Assembly: GCA_049115695.1 (NCBI GenBank)
Contig: JAGDZR010000011.1
Coordinates: forward strand, 186,001 to 250,000
DNA: 64,000 nt
From: JAGDZR01 sp049115695
GTDB taxonomy: Bacteria > Bacteroidota > Bacteroidia > Cytophagales > Cyclobacteriaceae
Direction of reading: 5' to 3'
In this document: piece by piece, positions 51,045-59,688 of the stretch
Layout of the letters: the number at the start of each line of letters is the position of its first letter
Position numbering within the stretch: the stretch's first letter is position 1
Notes under the pieces: model-generated
Told to the model about the DNA's origin: nothing
The model's database searches: none
Seen by the model: only the letters and a program-made list of their open reading frames with translations
Made by a program: the position numbers and the translations under genes

Positions 51045-51562
51045 CATTATACAAAATTGCCATTGTAGGTCCGGAATCATCTGGTAAAAGTAGACTCGCC
51101 AGTGAATTGGCTCGCGACTATACGTCTGAATGGGTTCCCGAATTTGCTCGATTCTATCTGGATAGATTAGACAGGCCCTACACACAAGATGACCTATTGC
51201 AAATTGCAAAAGCTCAAGTCAACTGGGAATCTGAAAAGGCTGAATACGCCAATAAGTATCTTTTTTGTGATACGACCCTCTTAGTCATTAAGATATGGTC
51301 TGAAATCAAATACGGAAAGGTGGATCGATGGATTGTCGAGCAACTTGAGCATCAACATTATGATCACTATTTACTTTGTGATGTTGACCTGCCCTGGCAG
51401 CCAGATGAACAGCGTGAACATCCAGATTTAGGTGATCGAAAAATGTTGTTTACTCTATACAAGGATTACCTTGAATCAGGCAATTACAATTACACCATTG
51501 TTTCAGGAATTGAAGGAGATCGCTTGAATGCTGCAATGCAGGGAATTTCATATCTGAAATAA
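51041..51562 (+). CDS. NadR-like P-loop kinase (probable ribosylnicotinamide kinase)
   Basis: A 173-residue P-loop protein of the AAA_28/NadR kinase type. Walker A is GPESSGKSRLA near residues 10-20. FARFYLD and TLLVIKIWSE follow, with CDVDLPWQPDEQREHPD as the lid-like region. It corresponds to the C-terminal ribosylnicotinamide kinase domain of NadR, without the adenylyltransferase and HTH parts. It should phosphorylate nicotinamide riboside to NMN, trapping what PnuC imports. Translationally coupled to pnuC. Confidence 0.85.
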   Translation: MTLYKIAIVGPESSGKSRLASELARDYTSEWVPEFARFYLDRLDRPYTQDDLLQIAKAQVNWESEKAEYANKYLFCDTTLLVIKIWSEIKYGKVDRWIVEQLEHQHYDHYLLCDVDLPWQPDEQREHPDLGDRKMLFTLYKDYLESGNYNYTIVSGIEGDRLNAAMQGISYLK

Positions 51563-51600
51563 TCAGTTACATTTGCGGTGATTTCTACTTTGTAGAAGTC

Positions 51601-51683
51601 AAGGGGTGCCTAATCCTTGTAAGAAGGTAATCAGGCTGAGATCATACCCATTGAACCTGCTCGGGTAATGCCGAAAAGGGAGT
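51601..51683 (+). ncRNA. TPP riboswitch (THI element)
   Basis: The aptamer core is plain: AAGGGGTGCC at 51601-51610, a variable P3 arm, AGGCTGAGATCATACCC (51633-51649), TTGAACCTG (51651-51659), then GGGTAATGCCG (51663-51673) and AGGGA (51677-51681). These are the conserved stretches of the thiamine pyrophosphate aptamer. The outer P1 stem is not obvious. It lies in the leader of the TonB-dependent receptor gene, so that gene should be switched off when TPP is plentiful. Confidence 0.95.
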
Positions 51684-51688
51684 ATGAT

Positions 51689-51722
51689 AACCGAGGTGGG
51701 GAGTCCCCTCTTCCCGTTGGTT
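51689..51722 (+). promoter_or_regulatory. GC-rich hairpin, candidate riboswitch expression platform
   Basis: AACC (51689-51692) can pair with GGTT (51719-51722), enclosing GGGG (51698-51701) and CCCC (51705-51708). It follows the TPP aptamer and precedes the receptor ATG by 19 bp. Only a weak U-rich tract follows, so control could be by termination or by blocking ribosome access. Confidence 0.5.
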
Positions 51723-51741
51723 AAATTTTATCAACAACAAA

Positions 51742-54192
51742 ATGAAAAATGTATTAATAGCATGTCTGCTATCATGCAGTATGACAGTGGCTATGGGGCA
51801 GTACACAATTAGTGGTACTGTCATGGATGATTCGGGGAATGCGCTTCCCGGAGCAACAATCGCATTAAACAATGGGATTGGAACGGTTTCAGACTCAGAT
51901 GGCAATTATTTCATGGACCGGGTAACCGCAGGTGAATACAAAGTAGCTGTTAGCTATGTAGGTTATGAGGCATACAGTTCCTCAATAACAGTCGATTCTG
52001 ATGCCACATTTGATTTCAATTTAAAGCAAACTGTTTTCATTGGAGATGAAGTCATCGTAACAGCAACTAGAGCAGGCTCCAATACTCCCTCTACTAAAAT
52101 AACAATTACCAAGGAAGAGATTGCAGAACGTAATCTTGGTCAGGATCTGCCCATACTACTCAACTATACGCCAAGCATTGTCACCACAACGGACGCTGGA
52201 GCGGGAATTGGGTATACAGGAATGCGTATACGAGGTAGCGATGCGACCAGAATCAATGTGACCGTCAATGGTGTTCCTCTTAACGACCCTGAGTCACATG
52301 GCGTCTGGTGGGTCAACATGCCAGATTTTGCATCATCAGTGAATAGTATTCAAATCCAAAGAGGAGTTGGAACATCCAGTAATGGTGCTGGTGCTTTTGG
52401 GGCAACCATAAATATGGAAACATCTGGTGCGACTCGTGATGCTTTTGTAAAAGTGGAAAACTCCCATGGGTCCTTTAATACATGGAAACACAATGTGGTG
52501 TTGAACAGTGGCTTATTAAACAAACGGTTCAATTTCGAAGGAAGACTTTCGAAGATTTCGTCTGATGGATATATTGATCGAGCCAGCGCCAATCTAAACT
52601 CCTTTTTCCTCTCTGGTGGTTATTATGGAGATAGGACAACCATAAAGGCAATGGTATTTGGAGGGGAAGAACGAACCTATCAGGCCTGGTATGGCACGCC
52701 AGGAGCTAAGCTTTATGGTAACGCTGAAGATTTACAAACAGTTATCGATTTAGGAGGAGAGTATGGAACGCAGGAACAGGTTGACAATCTACTAGATTCA
52801 GACCGAAGATTTAATTACTACCTCTATGAAAATGAAGTCGACAACTATGGTCAGAATCATTACCAATTACATTTAAACCATTACCTAAATGACAATTTGA
52901 ATCTGGCAGGAGCATTGCACTACACCAAAGGTGCCGGCTATTTTGAACAGTTTAGAAATGATGACCCTTTGGCACAATACAATTTGCCGGATGTCATTTT
53001 GACGAATGACACAATATCCTCCACCAATCTCGTAAGAAGGAGATGGTTGGATAATGATTTCTATGGTTTTACTTACGCTATCAATTATGATAATGATGCG
53101 CTTGACCTATCCATTGGAGGAGCATACAACATATATGACGGAGACCATTTCGGAGAAATCATTTGGGCAGAATTTGCAAGCAACTATGAACCTGGAGACA
53201 AATACTATGATGGAAATGGCTTGAAAAAGGATTTCAATGTTTTCATGAAGGGCAACTATAGCCTAACTGATGACCTTAGTCTTTTTGGCGATATTCAACT
53301 GCGATCGATAGATTATGTCGCAAAAGGTGTTGATAACGATCTGGTAAGCTATGATACGGGTGATGAATACTTGTTTGTCAATCCAAAAGCAGGATTTAAT
53401 TACCAACCCAATGGCCGTGTCACCATCTATGGTTTGTATGCAATAGGAAACAGAGAACCGGTAAGATCCGATTTCATCGATGCACCTAATGGCATCACAC
53501 CAATGCATGAAACATTGCAAAACGTTGAATTGGGTCTGAAGGGTTCAGGAAGTGACTTGATGTACGAAGCAAATATTTACCTAATGGATTATAAAAACCA
53601 ACTGGTATTAACTGGCGCGCTTAATGACGTAGGTGCTGCTATCAGAACCAATACTCCGGATAGCTATCGCGCTGGTATAGAACTGGTTGCGGGTTATCAA
53701 ATAGCACCACAGCTATCGGTTAGCGCTAACTTGACACTAAGTAAAAACAAAATAAAAAATTTCACAGAAATTCAATACGACTATGCCTATACGGATGAAA
53801 GGTATATTGTGACCATTGAACATGAAAATACTGACATTTCATTCTCCCCAAGCGTTATTTCTGGTGGGCAATTGGATTACGCTCCATTTAGGGGATTCAA
53901 TCTTCAGATCCTGGGTAAATATGTCGGGCAGCAATTTTTGGACAATACCAGCAATGAAGAACGGGCAATTAACAGCTACTTTGTTTCAGATGTGAGAATG
54001 TCATATGACTTCAGTGTAAAAGGTATAGACAATATTGCTGTAAATCTGTTGGTCAATAATGTGTTGAACAAACTATATGAGTCCAATGGATATACCTGGG
54101 GCTATCTATGGGAAGGCTGGCTTTATCAGCAAAACAACTACTATCCCCAAGCCGGAACTAATTTTCTACTCGGATTGTCCTTGAAGTTTTAA
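51742..54192 (+). CDS. TonB-dependent receptor, predicted thiamine/TPP uptake
   Basis: An 816-residue outer-membrane receptor. The signal peptide covers residues 1-19. A carboxypeptidase-like regulatory domain follows (YTISGTVMDDSGNALPGATI...VSYVGYEAYSS), then the plug (GDEVIVTATRAG...MRIRGSDATRINVTVNGVPLNDPESHGVWWVNMPD). The barrel ends with aromatic strands (GTNFLLGLSLKF). It imports its ligand with TonB energy. The TPP riboswitch in its leader is the evidence for thiamine or a thiamine phosphate as ligand, as known for OMR1-type receptors of Bacteroidota. A strong terminator follows. Confidence 0.9.
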   Translation: MKNVLIACLLSCSMTVAMGQYTISGTVMDDSGNALPGATIALNNGIGTVSDSDGNYFMDRVTAGEYKVAVSYVGYEAYSSSITVDSDATFDFNLKQTVFIGDEVIVTATRAGSNTPSTKITITKEEIAERNLGQDLPILLNYTPSIVTTTDAGAGIGYTGMRIRGSDATRINVTVNGVPLNDPESHGVWWVNMPDFASSVNSIQIQRGVGTSSNGAGAFGATINMETSGATRDAFVKVENSHGSFNTWKHNVVLNSGLLNKRFNFEGRLSKISSDGYIDRASANLNSFFLSGGYYGDRTTIKAMVFGGEERTYQAWYGTPGAKLYGNAEDLQTVIDLGGEYGTQEQVDNLLDSDRRFNYYLYENEVDNYGQNHYQLHLNHYLNDNLNLAGALHYTKGAGYFEQFRNDDPLAQYNLPDVILTNDTISSTNLVRRRWLDNDFYGFTYAINYDNDALDLSIGGAYNIYDGDHFGEIIWAEFASNYEPGDKYYDGNGLKKDFNVFMKGNYSLTDDLSLFGDIQLRSIDYVAKGVDNDLVSYDTGDEYLFVNPKAGFNYQPNGRVTIYGLYAIGNREPVRSDFIDAPNGITPMHETLQNVELGLKGSGSDLMYEANIYLMDYKNQLVLTGALNDVGAAIRTNTPDSYRAGIELVAGYQIAPQLSVSANLTLSKNKIKNFTEIQYDYAYTDERYIVTIEHENTDISFSPSVISGGQLDYAPFRGFNLQILGKYVGQQFLDNTSNEERAINSYFVSDVRMSYDFSVKGIDNIAVNLLVNNVLNKLYESNGYTWGYLWEGWLYQQNNYYPQAGTNFLLGLSLKF

Positions 54193-54196
54193 CATA

Positions 54197-54229
54197 AAAA
54201 GGCCTCAATTTCAGCAATTGAGGCCTTTT
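54197..54229. terminator. Bidirectional terminator
   Basis: A 14-bp perfect stem (AAAAGGCCTCAATT at 54197-54210, complement at 54216-54229) with a 5-nt loop and T-rich flanks on both strands. It lies between the convergent receptor and lipoprotein genes and can serve both. Confidence 0.92.
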
Positions 54230-54250
54230 ACGTTCTTTTCTAAACTATAA

Positions 54251-55150
54251 TTATTCAGTGATTTTCGCTCTGATTCTTTGCGTTTCAGTTGTTAGAGACC
54301 CCAGAACAGAGGTCTCAAGCACTAAGCTTCCAGTGTTTTCCGAAATCTGCTTAGATACCTCAGAAAGTTCACCTTCATAAATCATCTTCAATTTGTTCAG
54401 ATCGTCTTGCATAGAAACAATTGCAGCTTCATCACCTAGTTCGCCAAGTACAACGATCAAATCATCAAGTGCAGGCTTTTGATCAATTACAATCTTGATC
54501 AATGGTTCAAGAATAAGATTTCTTGTCTCTGCAGGCAAATCATCAGGATAATTCTGAATCAAGGCAGTGGAAATGTACAAGCCCTCAATATAGCTTCCCG
54601 CCAATACAAGACCAGCAATACTCATTCTGTCAAGTGCACCCAATCGGTCATTGGCTCTAAGTATTACCTCATCCACTAATACTTTTAGCGAATCTTTGCT
54701 GCTCAAATTTCTTTCAAATCTGCTGATCAATTCTAGATCCATTGATGATCCAATTCCGATGGCCTCAGCTAATTTTTGACAAGCCGAAACATATTCTAAA
54801 GATTCCTGCGCTTTCTCATATGAAGTCAGGTAGCCAATATCAGATGTAAGAACACCGAGATTCAAAGCCGCCTTTGACGTTGGATTGCTGTAGCTATCAA
54901 TATTGTCAAGTCTATTGACCAATTCAGGATCATAATCACTTCCAGTTGCCATCAATAGGTATGGCACTTCTGATGGTGGTGGTAAATCCTTGATTACTTT
55001 ATTGATATCACTAATGATTTGCGACTTTGCTTCATCAAACTCAGCAGACTCACTTGCGGTTTCGGTTTCTTTAGACCCTGAACCTCCACAAGCAGCCAAT
55101 AGCACAACCAGTGCGAGCATTGAAAGGTATTGTAGTCGAAGTAATTTCAT
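54251..55150 (-). CDS. Hypothetical lipoprotein
   Basis: I do not recognise this family. The 299-residue protein has a clear lipoprotein signal (LALVVLLAAC, Cys about residue 21) followed by a Gly/Ser/Glu-rich spacer. The remainder is almost entirely helical, with NLGVLTSDIGYLTSYEKAQESLEYVSACQKLAEAIGI and a second helical half. It contains no obvious catalytic motif and could be an envelope structural or binding protein. It lies 53 bp downstream of the bestrophin gene, in the same direction, and ends at the bidirectional terminator. Confidence 0.8.
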   Translation of the reverse strand: MKLLRLQYLSMLALVVLLAACGGSGSKETETASESAEFDEAKSQIISDINKVIKDLPPPSEVPYLLMATGSDYDPELVNRLDNIDSYSNPTSKAALNLGVLTSDIGYLTSYEKAQESLEYVSACQKLAEAIGIGSSMDLELISRFERNLSSKDSLKVLVDEVILRANDRLGALDRMSIAGLVLAGSYIEGLYISTALIQNYPDDLPAETRNLILEPLIKIVIDQKPALDDLIVVLGELGDEAAIVSMQDDLNKLKMIYEGELSEVSKQISENTGSLVLETSVLGSLTTETQRIRAKITE

Positions 55151-55203
55151 TTTAGTATGGTTATTATTTATGATTTTAAAAGTAAAATATTTTGACTGTT
55201 TTA

Positions 55204-56094
55204 TCAGACTAACGGATCATTTTTAGAGTTCGAAAGTATTTCAGTAATGTTTCTTTTAATCTTAATACTCATCTCATTCAATGGCAAGTCATTGACATCT
55301 TCTCCAAAAGGGTCCTCAATTTCCTCTGAAACCAGCTCTACGCTAACCAGGAAATAAAAGGCAACAGAAACCAATGCAGCAGTCATATAACCAAACTGCC
55401 AAGCAAAGCTAACCGGAAGGGAGATTGAATAAATGAAAAGAAACTTTTTTATAAACATACTGAACGAATATGGAATCGGTGTGGACTTAATCCTTTCACA
55501 CGCTCCGATAATATCTGTAAATCCCTTCAGCTCTTTGTCCAAAAGAAACAATTGCTCAGCGGAAATTTGATCTACATTACGCAATTGCATCACTCGCTCA
55601 TAAAGCAGATTGTTAATTCTGTTCGGACGATGCTTACTTCCTATGATTTTTTGTTTGATATCATCATTGATCAAGTCCAATTCACCCACCAGAATGCTAT
55701 CCCTTAAGTGTTCTTTCATTGTTAGCGGAACATTGCTGATCATACGTCTAAAAAAATCCCGTTGCTCTTTGTCATGAGGAAATATGGTATCCAGCTTAAT
55801 GGCAAGCTGTCTTGTATCATTCACCAATCTGCCCCACAGCTTGCGTCCTTCCCACCATCGATCATAGGCCGTGTTAATTCTAAAGACTAGAAACAAGCCC
55901 AAAATTACCCCCATAATCGAGTGAAATGCCATGGTGCCTTCATAATGAAGCGCAAAGACGTCCACTACTAAAAAGACGTAAAGCAAACTAAATAGTGCAA
56001 CAAATAGAATTAACGGCAACAGTGCTCGAAATACATAGCGACTGTAAACGTCAAATATGAGCGAAAACCATGATTTGGGGTTGTATTGGATCAT
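55204..56094 (-). CDS. Bestrophin-family anion channel
   Basis: A 296-residue membrane protein of the bestrophin/UPF0187 family. Signatures are LGLFLVFRINTAYDRWWEGRKLWGRLVNDTRQL near residues 74-106 and the C-terminal VELVSEEIEDPFGEDVNDLPL stretch, which matches the channel's acidic aperture region. Four hydrophobic segments are visible. Bacterial homologues form pentameric channels; eukaryotic ones conduct chloride. It follows the NagZ-like gene by 18 bp on the same strand; any link between them is unclear. Confidence 0.92.
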   Translation of the reverse strand: MIQYNPKSWFSLIFDVYSRYVFRALLPLILFVALFSLLYVFLVVDVFALHYEGTMAFHSIMGVILGLFLVFRINTAYDRWWEGRKLWGRLVNDTRQLAIKLDTIFPHDKEQRDFFRRMISNVPLTMKEHLRDSILVGELDLINDDIKQKIIGSKHRPNRINNLLYERVMQLRNVDQISAEQLFLLDKELKGFTDIIGACERIKSTPIPYSFSMFIKKFLFIYSISLPVSFAWQFGYMTAALVSVAFYFLVSVELVSEEIEDPFGEDVNDLPLNEMSIKIKRNITEILSNSKNDPLV

Positions 56095-56112
56095 TAAGTG
56101 CTAATTCAATCC

Positions 56113-57258
56113 TTAATATAATTCATTAAGCCGATTCTGAAGAGATTCTCGGTAATCTTGTTCTAACATTCCCATCTCAGCTTTCAAAGAAATGATGCGT
56201 TGATAAGATTTCGCAATAGTCTCCATAGAAATTTGACCGTTCTTCACATTTTTCACAATAATCTGATGTAATTCCTCTCCCGAAACTTTTTCATCCTCAT
56301 AAATATTGTTTGAAAACATCAGTACATCCAAATCGGCATTGGCAGCCAAAACGATCGCTTCTTCAAGCCCATATTCCTTGGCAATTGCGCCCATATGCAT
56401 ATCATCGCTAAAGACCACCCCATCAAACTTTAATGCATCTCGAAGAATCCCTTTGATCACCTTATCTGATAATGTTCCCGGAAGCATTCGTTCATCCAAA
56501 ACACGATTGACAATATGGGCACTCATTACTGCCTTCACTTTGTTTTGTCGAATCAGTTCCATGTATGGATAAATCTCATTGAATTGCCAGGAATTTGAAA
56601 CATCGGCAATCCCCAAATGGGAATCGGCAGCCGAACTTCCATGACCCGGAAAATGTTTGAGAACTGTAATAACATTTTGCTTATCATGTTCCTCAATCAC
56701 TATTTCAGCATGTCTTGCGATGGTCGCTGGTTCGGCCGAATAACTTCGTTCAGCCTTGCCAATTACTGGATTGTCCGGGTTAATGTTTACATCAACATTA
56801 GGCGCATAGTTAACATTGAATCCATACTTTGATAAATTCTCAGCTACTGCATTCGCATAATACCTCGTACTATCAACATTATCCAACTCTCCAAGATATT
56901 GTGCTGATCTAGTCTCTGGAAATCCATACTTTGGTTTCAACCGATTTACCCTTCCCCCTTCTTCATCAATGCCCATAAAGAGTGGGATTTCTGCCTTTGA
57001 TTGCAATTCAGCAATCATTTTTGCCAATTCAGCTTTTGTCCCATTTTTTTTAAGGTTCTTTTCAAAGAGGATGATTCCACCAACCTTTCCTTCCTCAATT
57101 AATCGTAATATTTCTTTTTGCTGGGATGCATTATAGTAATCGTTATAGCCAACCATAATCATTTGTCCAACCATATGATCCAGTGGGTCATTTTGCCCAT
57201 TTACTACTATGGAAAAGCAAAGAAAACATGCAATCAAAGCTCGCTGTACAAACCTCAT
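56113..57258 (-). CDS. Exported GH3 beta-N-acetylhexosaminidase (NagZ-like)
   Basis: A 381-residue glycoside hydrolase family 3 enzyme with a signal peptide (about residues 1-21), so it acts outside the cytoplasm. Motifs are MIMVGYNDYY, LFMGIDEEGGRVNRL, the KHFPGHGSSAADSHLG loop carrying the NagZ-type His general acid, and VVFSDDMHMGAI with the catalytic Asp nucleophile. NagZ removes terminal GlcNAc from muropeptides or chitin-type sugars. An exported form suggests cell-wall recycling or degradation outside. It overlaps the upstream PLP-enzyme gene by 4 bp. Confidence 0.92.
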   Translation of the reverse strand: MRFVQRALIACFLCFSIVVNGQNDPLDHMVGQMIMVGYNDYYNASQQKEILRLIEEGKVGGIILFEKNLKKNGTKAELAKMIAELQSKAEIPLFMGIDEEGGRVNRLKPKYGFPETRSAQYLGELDNVDSTRYYANAVAENLSKYGFNVNYAPNVDVNINPDNPVIGKAERSYSAEPATIARHAEIVIEEHDKQNVITVLKHFPGHGSSAADSHLGIADVSNSWQFNEIYPYMELIRQNKVKAVMSAHIVNRVLDERMLPGTLSDKVIKGILRDALKFDGVVFSDDMHMGAIAKEYGLEEAIVLAANADLDVLMFSNNIYEDEKVSGEELHQIIVKNVKNGQISMETIAKSYQRIISLKAEMGMLEQDYRESLQNRLNELY

Positions 57259-58331
57259 TTCTTATTTAATTTTTTAATTTCTTGCCCACTCAGGGTCATT
57301 AGGTTTGAACACAAGTCAATCATCAGACACGAGTGAACCGGCAAAATACCGATTACACCCCCAATATCAAAAGCATCTATTGTAGACGGCTGCAAACTAA
57401 TGATGCCATGTTCCTGAGAAAGTTTTGAGACATATGCGCCCTCGACAATATTCCAACCATTATTGTGGTAGGTTACTACCTGACCATAATAAGGCTGACC
57501 ATTTCGTTCTAATTTATCTTTGGACAAGTGTACCCCTCCTCCATAAATCACCAACTCATTTCTATTCTCATGTTTGGCGACAATCGGACAAGCAAGTGTT
57601 ACAGCAATGTCCGAGACCTTACAGGAACCAATAGCTGCTTGTGTAAGGTCATAATAAATAAAATTCCCGCATCGGACTTCATCTACACCCCCAAAGTCAT
57701 ATGCTACACTACAGGAGGGTGTATCACCGTAGGAGACTATTCCGCTCTGAGAAATTTCATTTATACACTTTTGCAGCGTTAACAGACTAGCGTTATGTAC
57801 ACTGAGTATTTCTTGTTTTGACCGGCAAGCATATGTGTGCCCGGCATGTGCGAGCATCCCTTTGAATCTTACCAAATCGCTATTGCCATCCACCAGCCGC
57901 TGAATCATTTCTGATTGGTCCAGAGCTAAACCTGTCCTGCCATAGCCTACATCAATTTTGACAAAATAGCCAATAGGATAACTCATTTCATTTTTTAAAA
58001 AATCAAGAGTTACTTCGGACTCGACCAGTACATTTAGTTGGATTTTTTCAGCTAGCGCATTGGCAGTCTCCAACTCACGCAAGTTAAAGGGAAATGCCAC
58101 TGTGATGTCTTTCCACCCATGCGTTGCAAAATAGTCCGCCATTGTCAAGGACGAAACAGCACACTTTGACACGCCTTCATCCTTGTACCATTTTCCTACA
58201 TCACAGGACTGATGTGTTTTAAAATGAGGACGAAACGTCAGTCCCTCCTTTCGCACTTTTTTAGCCATTCGGTTTATATTCCCTTTGGCCTTTTGCTCGT
58301 CAATGATAACCGTAGGTCTAGTTATTTCCAT
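57255..58331 (-). CDS. D-threonine aldolase-like PLP enzyme (alanine racemase fold)
   Basis: A 358-residue fold-type III PLP enzyme. The start is set at ATG 58331 (MEITRPTVIIDEQ); the frame opens two codons earlier with TTG. The PLP lysine lies in RPHFKTHQS (Lys38), the exact context seen in D-threonine aldolases and D-serine dehydratases. Later stretches are YFVKIDVGYGRTGL and a C-terminal metal-binding region (ILPVHSCLMIDL), with His and Cys at the positions where D-TA enzymes bind their divalent metal. It probably cleaves or dehydrates a D-beta-hydroxy amino acid. It is embedded between ceramidase and NagZ-like genes with overlaps on both sides. Confidence 0.87.
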   Translation of the reverse strand: MEITRPTVIIDEQKAKGNINRMAKKVRKEGLTFRPHFKTHQSCDVGKWYKDEGVSKCAVSSLTMADYFATHGWKDITVAFPFNLRELETANALAEKIQLNVLVESEVTLDFLKNEMSYPIGYFVKIDVGYGRTGLALDQSEMIQRLVDGNSDLVRFKGMLAHAGHTYACRSKQEILSVHNASLLTLQKCINEISQSGIVSYGDTPSCSVAYDFGGVDEVRCGNFIYYDLTQAAIGSCKVSDIAVTLACPIVAKHENRNELVIYGGGVHLSKDKLERNGQPYYGQVVTYHNNGWNIVEGAYVSKLSQEHGIISLQPSTIDAFDIGGVIGILPVHSCLMIDLCSNLMTLSGQEIKKLNKK

Positions 58332-59688
58332 CGGCAACTTTGTCTATTACTCTCCTAATTACTTCACTAAAATAAGCGCCATTATCAAATCCATACCATG
58401 CCATCGTTTTAGTTTCATACTTGTCCAGGTCATACCATTTATCATGGGGTATATATCCAATATATCCACCGTTAAACGAAGTGATGATCAGATTAAGTCC
58501 TTTGTCTCGGGCGTAATCATAAAGCGGAATCGCCAACTCTCCAGAAAAATCACAAGGAAGACCTATATACAATAGATCATTCAAGATGAGCCCTGAAATT
58601 TCAGTCTCATAACCCCCAGTAAGTTGATAAAAAATCCAAGGTCTCAGTGTTACTTTGCCGAATAGCTTAAACATTGGCTTCCTAAGTTCGATAGGAAACC
58701 GAAAGGATTTGATGCTTGCAATTGATTGCTGCTTGGGCTCAAGGAGTCTGAACAATTCGATTTGTTCGGACAGTGTCCTGCTGATTTGTTTTGCATTTTG
58801 GCGCTCATCCAGGGTACCATTCTTAGGCCCCATGCTTGCAACAGCACCCGCGCTATACATCGCATGATCGAACCCTAGTCTATCCACTAGATCATTGGTT
58901 AACTCCCCCGGATAGTCAGCTGTCAATGCACGGGATTGATGGTGAATGCAAGTCGCATGGGCACTGTATGTTGCATGTAAACCTGATATTTCTGAACTTG
59001 TATACATCAGTACTTTAAGCCAAGGATCAACAATCCCCTGTTCTCCAACAAGCCTGTTTTTGACCATATCAGGTACAGACAATTCACCATACGTCATGCT
59101 CCCTTTTCGCTGTGTCAGTTCGGCATTCTCAATAGCGACAATGATTCTTTCTGTCAGGTAAGCAATTGTTTGTGGATCAAAATCTCCAGCAAAAAGTTTA
59201 CCTACCGGTCCTGGTTGCCACCCCCCAATACTGGAATGTGAATGAGTCGCGGTTAAGTACACCTTGTCCAATGACCAGCCAATCTCTAACAACTTCTCAC
59301 GTAGCATCTTTGTCACCAATGGTGGAATGATTAACAAGTCCACCGATACAATAGCGGCTTTATCATGTTCATTGCATACAACAAGTGCTCTGGCAAATAT
59401 CGAATCATATACTTGGTCAAACTCCTTTGGTTTTCTTGCTCCATAACCGGCTAGTGGCCATGAATCATTTGGTGTAATGTTCACCCTTGACCATCCTACA
59501 GCTATCGAATCGCTCAACCCCAATGCCAGATTTGTCCCCTCAAGGTGCTGAATTGTATTGAGATAAAATGCTTGATCCTTGTAGGACGACCTATCGTTGA
59601 AGGTGAAAAGCATCACACATAGCAAACCCAGACCTAAAACCAGATAGGTAGAAAACCGAGCGACTATGCCAAAATTTAACCGGCCCAT
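58318..59688 (-). CDS. Neutral/alkaline ceramidase-like amidase, membrane anchored
   Basis: A 456-residue protein with an N-terminal transmembrane anchor or signal (about residues 12-27). The body matches the neutral/alkaline non-lysosomal ceramidase N-terminal domain: VGWSRVNITPNDSWPLAGYGARKP, VSVDLLIIPP, then the zinc-site motif YLTATHSHSSIGGW. Further metal-type residues lie in SAHATCIHHQSRALTADYPGEL. It lacks the ceramidase C-terminal Ig-like domain and is shorter than the family's full length (about 640). It may cleave ceramides, which many Bacteroidota make, or another amide. It overlaps yifB upstream and the PLP-enzyme gene downstream. Confidence 0.87.
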   Translation of the reverse strand: MGRLNFGIVARFSTYLVLGLGLLCVMLFTFNDRSSYKDQAFYLNTIQHLEGTNLALGLSDSIAVGWSRVNITPNDSWPLAGYGARKPKEFDQVYDSIFARALVVCNEHDKAAIVSVDLLIIPPLVTKMLREKLLEIGWSLDKVYLTATHSHSSIGGWQPGPVGKLFAGDFDPQTIAYLTERIIVAIENAELTQRKGSMTYGELSVPDMVKNRLVGEQGIVDPWLKVLMYTSSEISGLHATYSAHATCIHHQSRALTADYPGELTNDLVDRLGFDHAMYSAGAVASMGPKNGTLDERQNAKQISRTLSEQIELFRLLEPKQQSIASIKSFRFPIELRKPMFKLFGKVTLRPWIFYQLTGGYETEISGLILNDLLYIGLPCDFSGELAIPLYDYARDKGLNLIITSFNGGYIGYIPHDKWYDLDKYETKTMAWYGFDNGAYFSEVIRRVIDKVADGNN

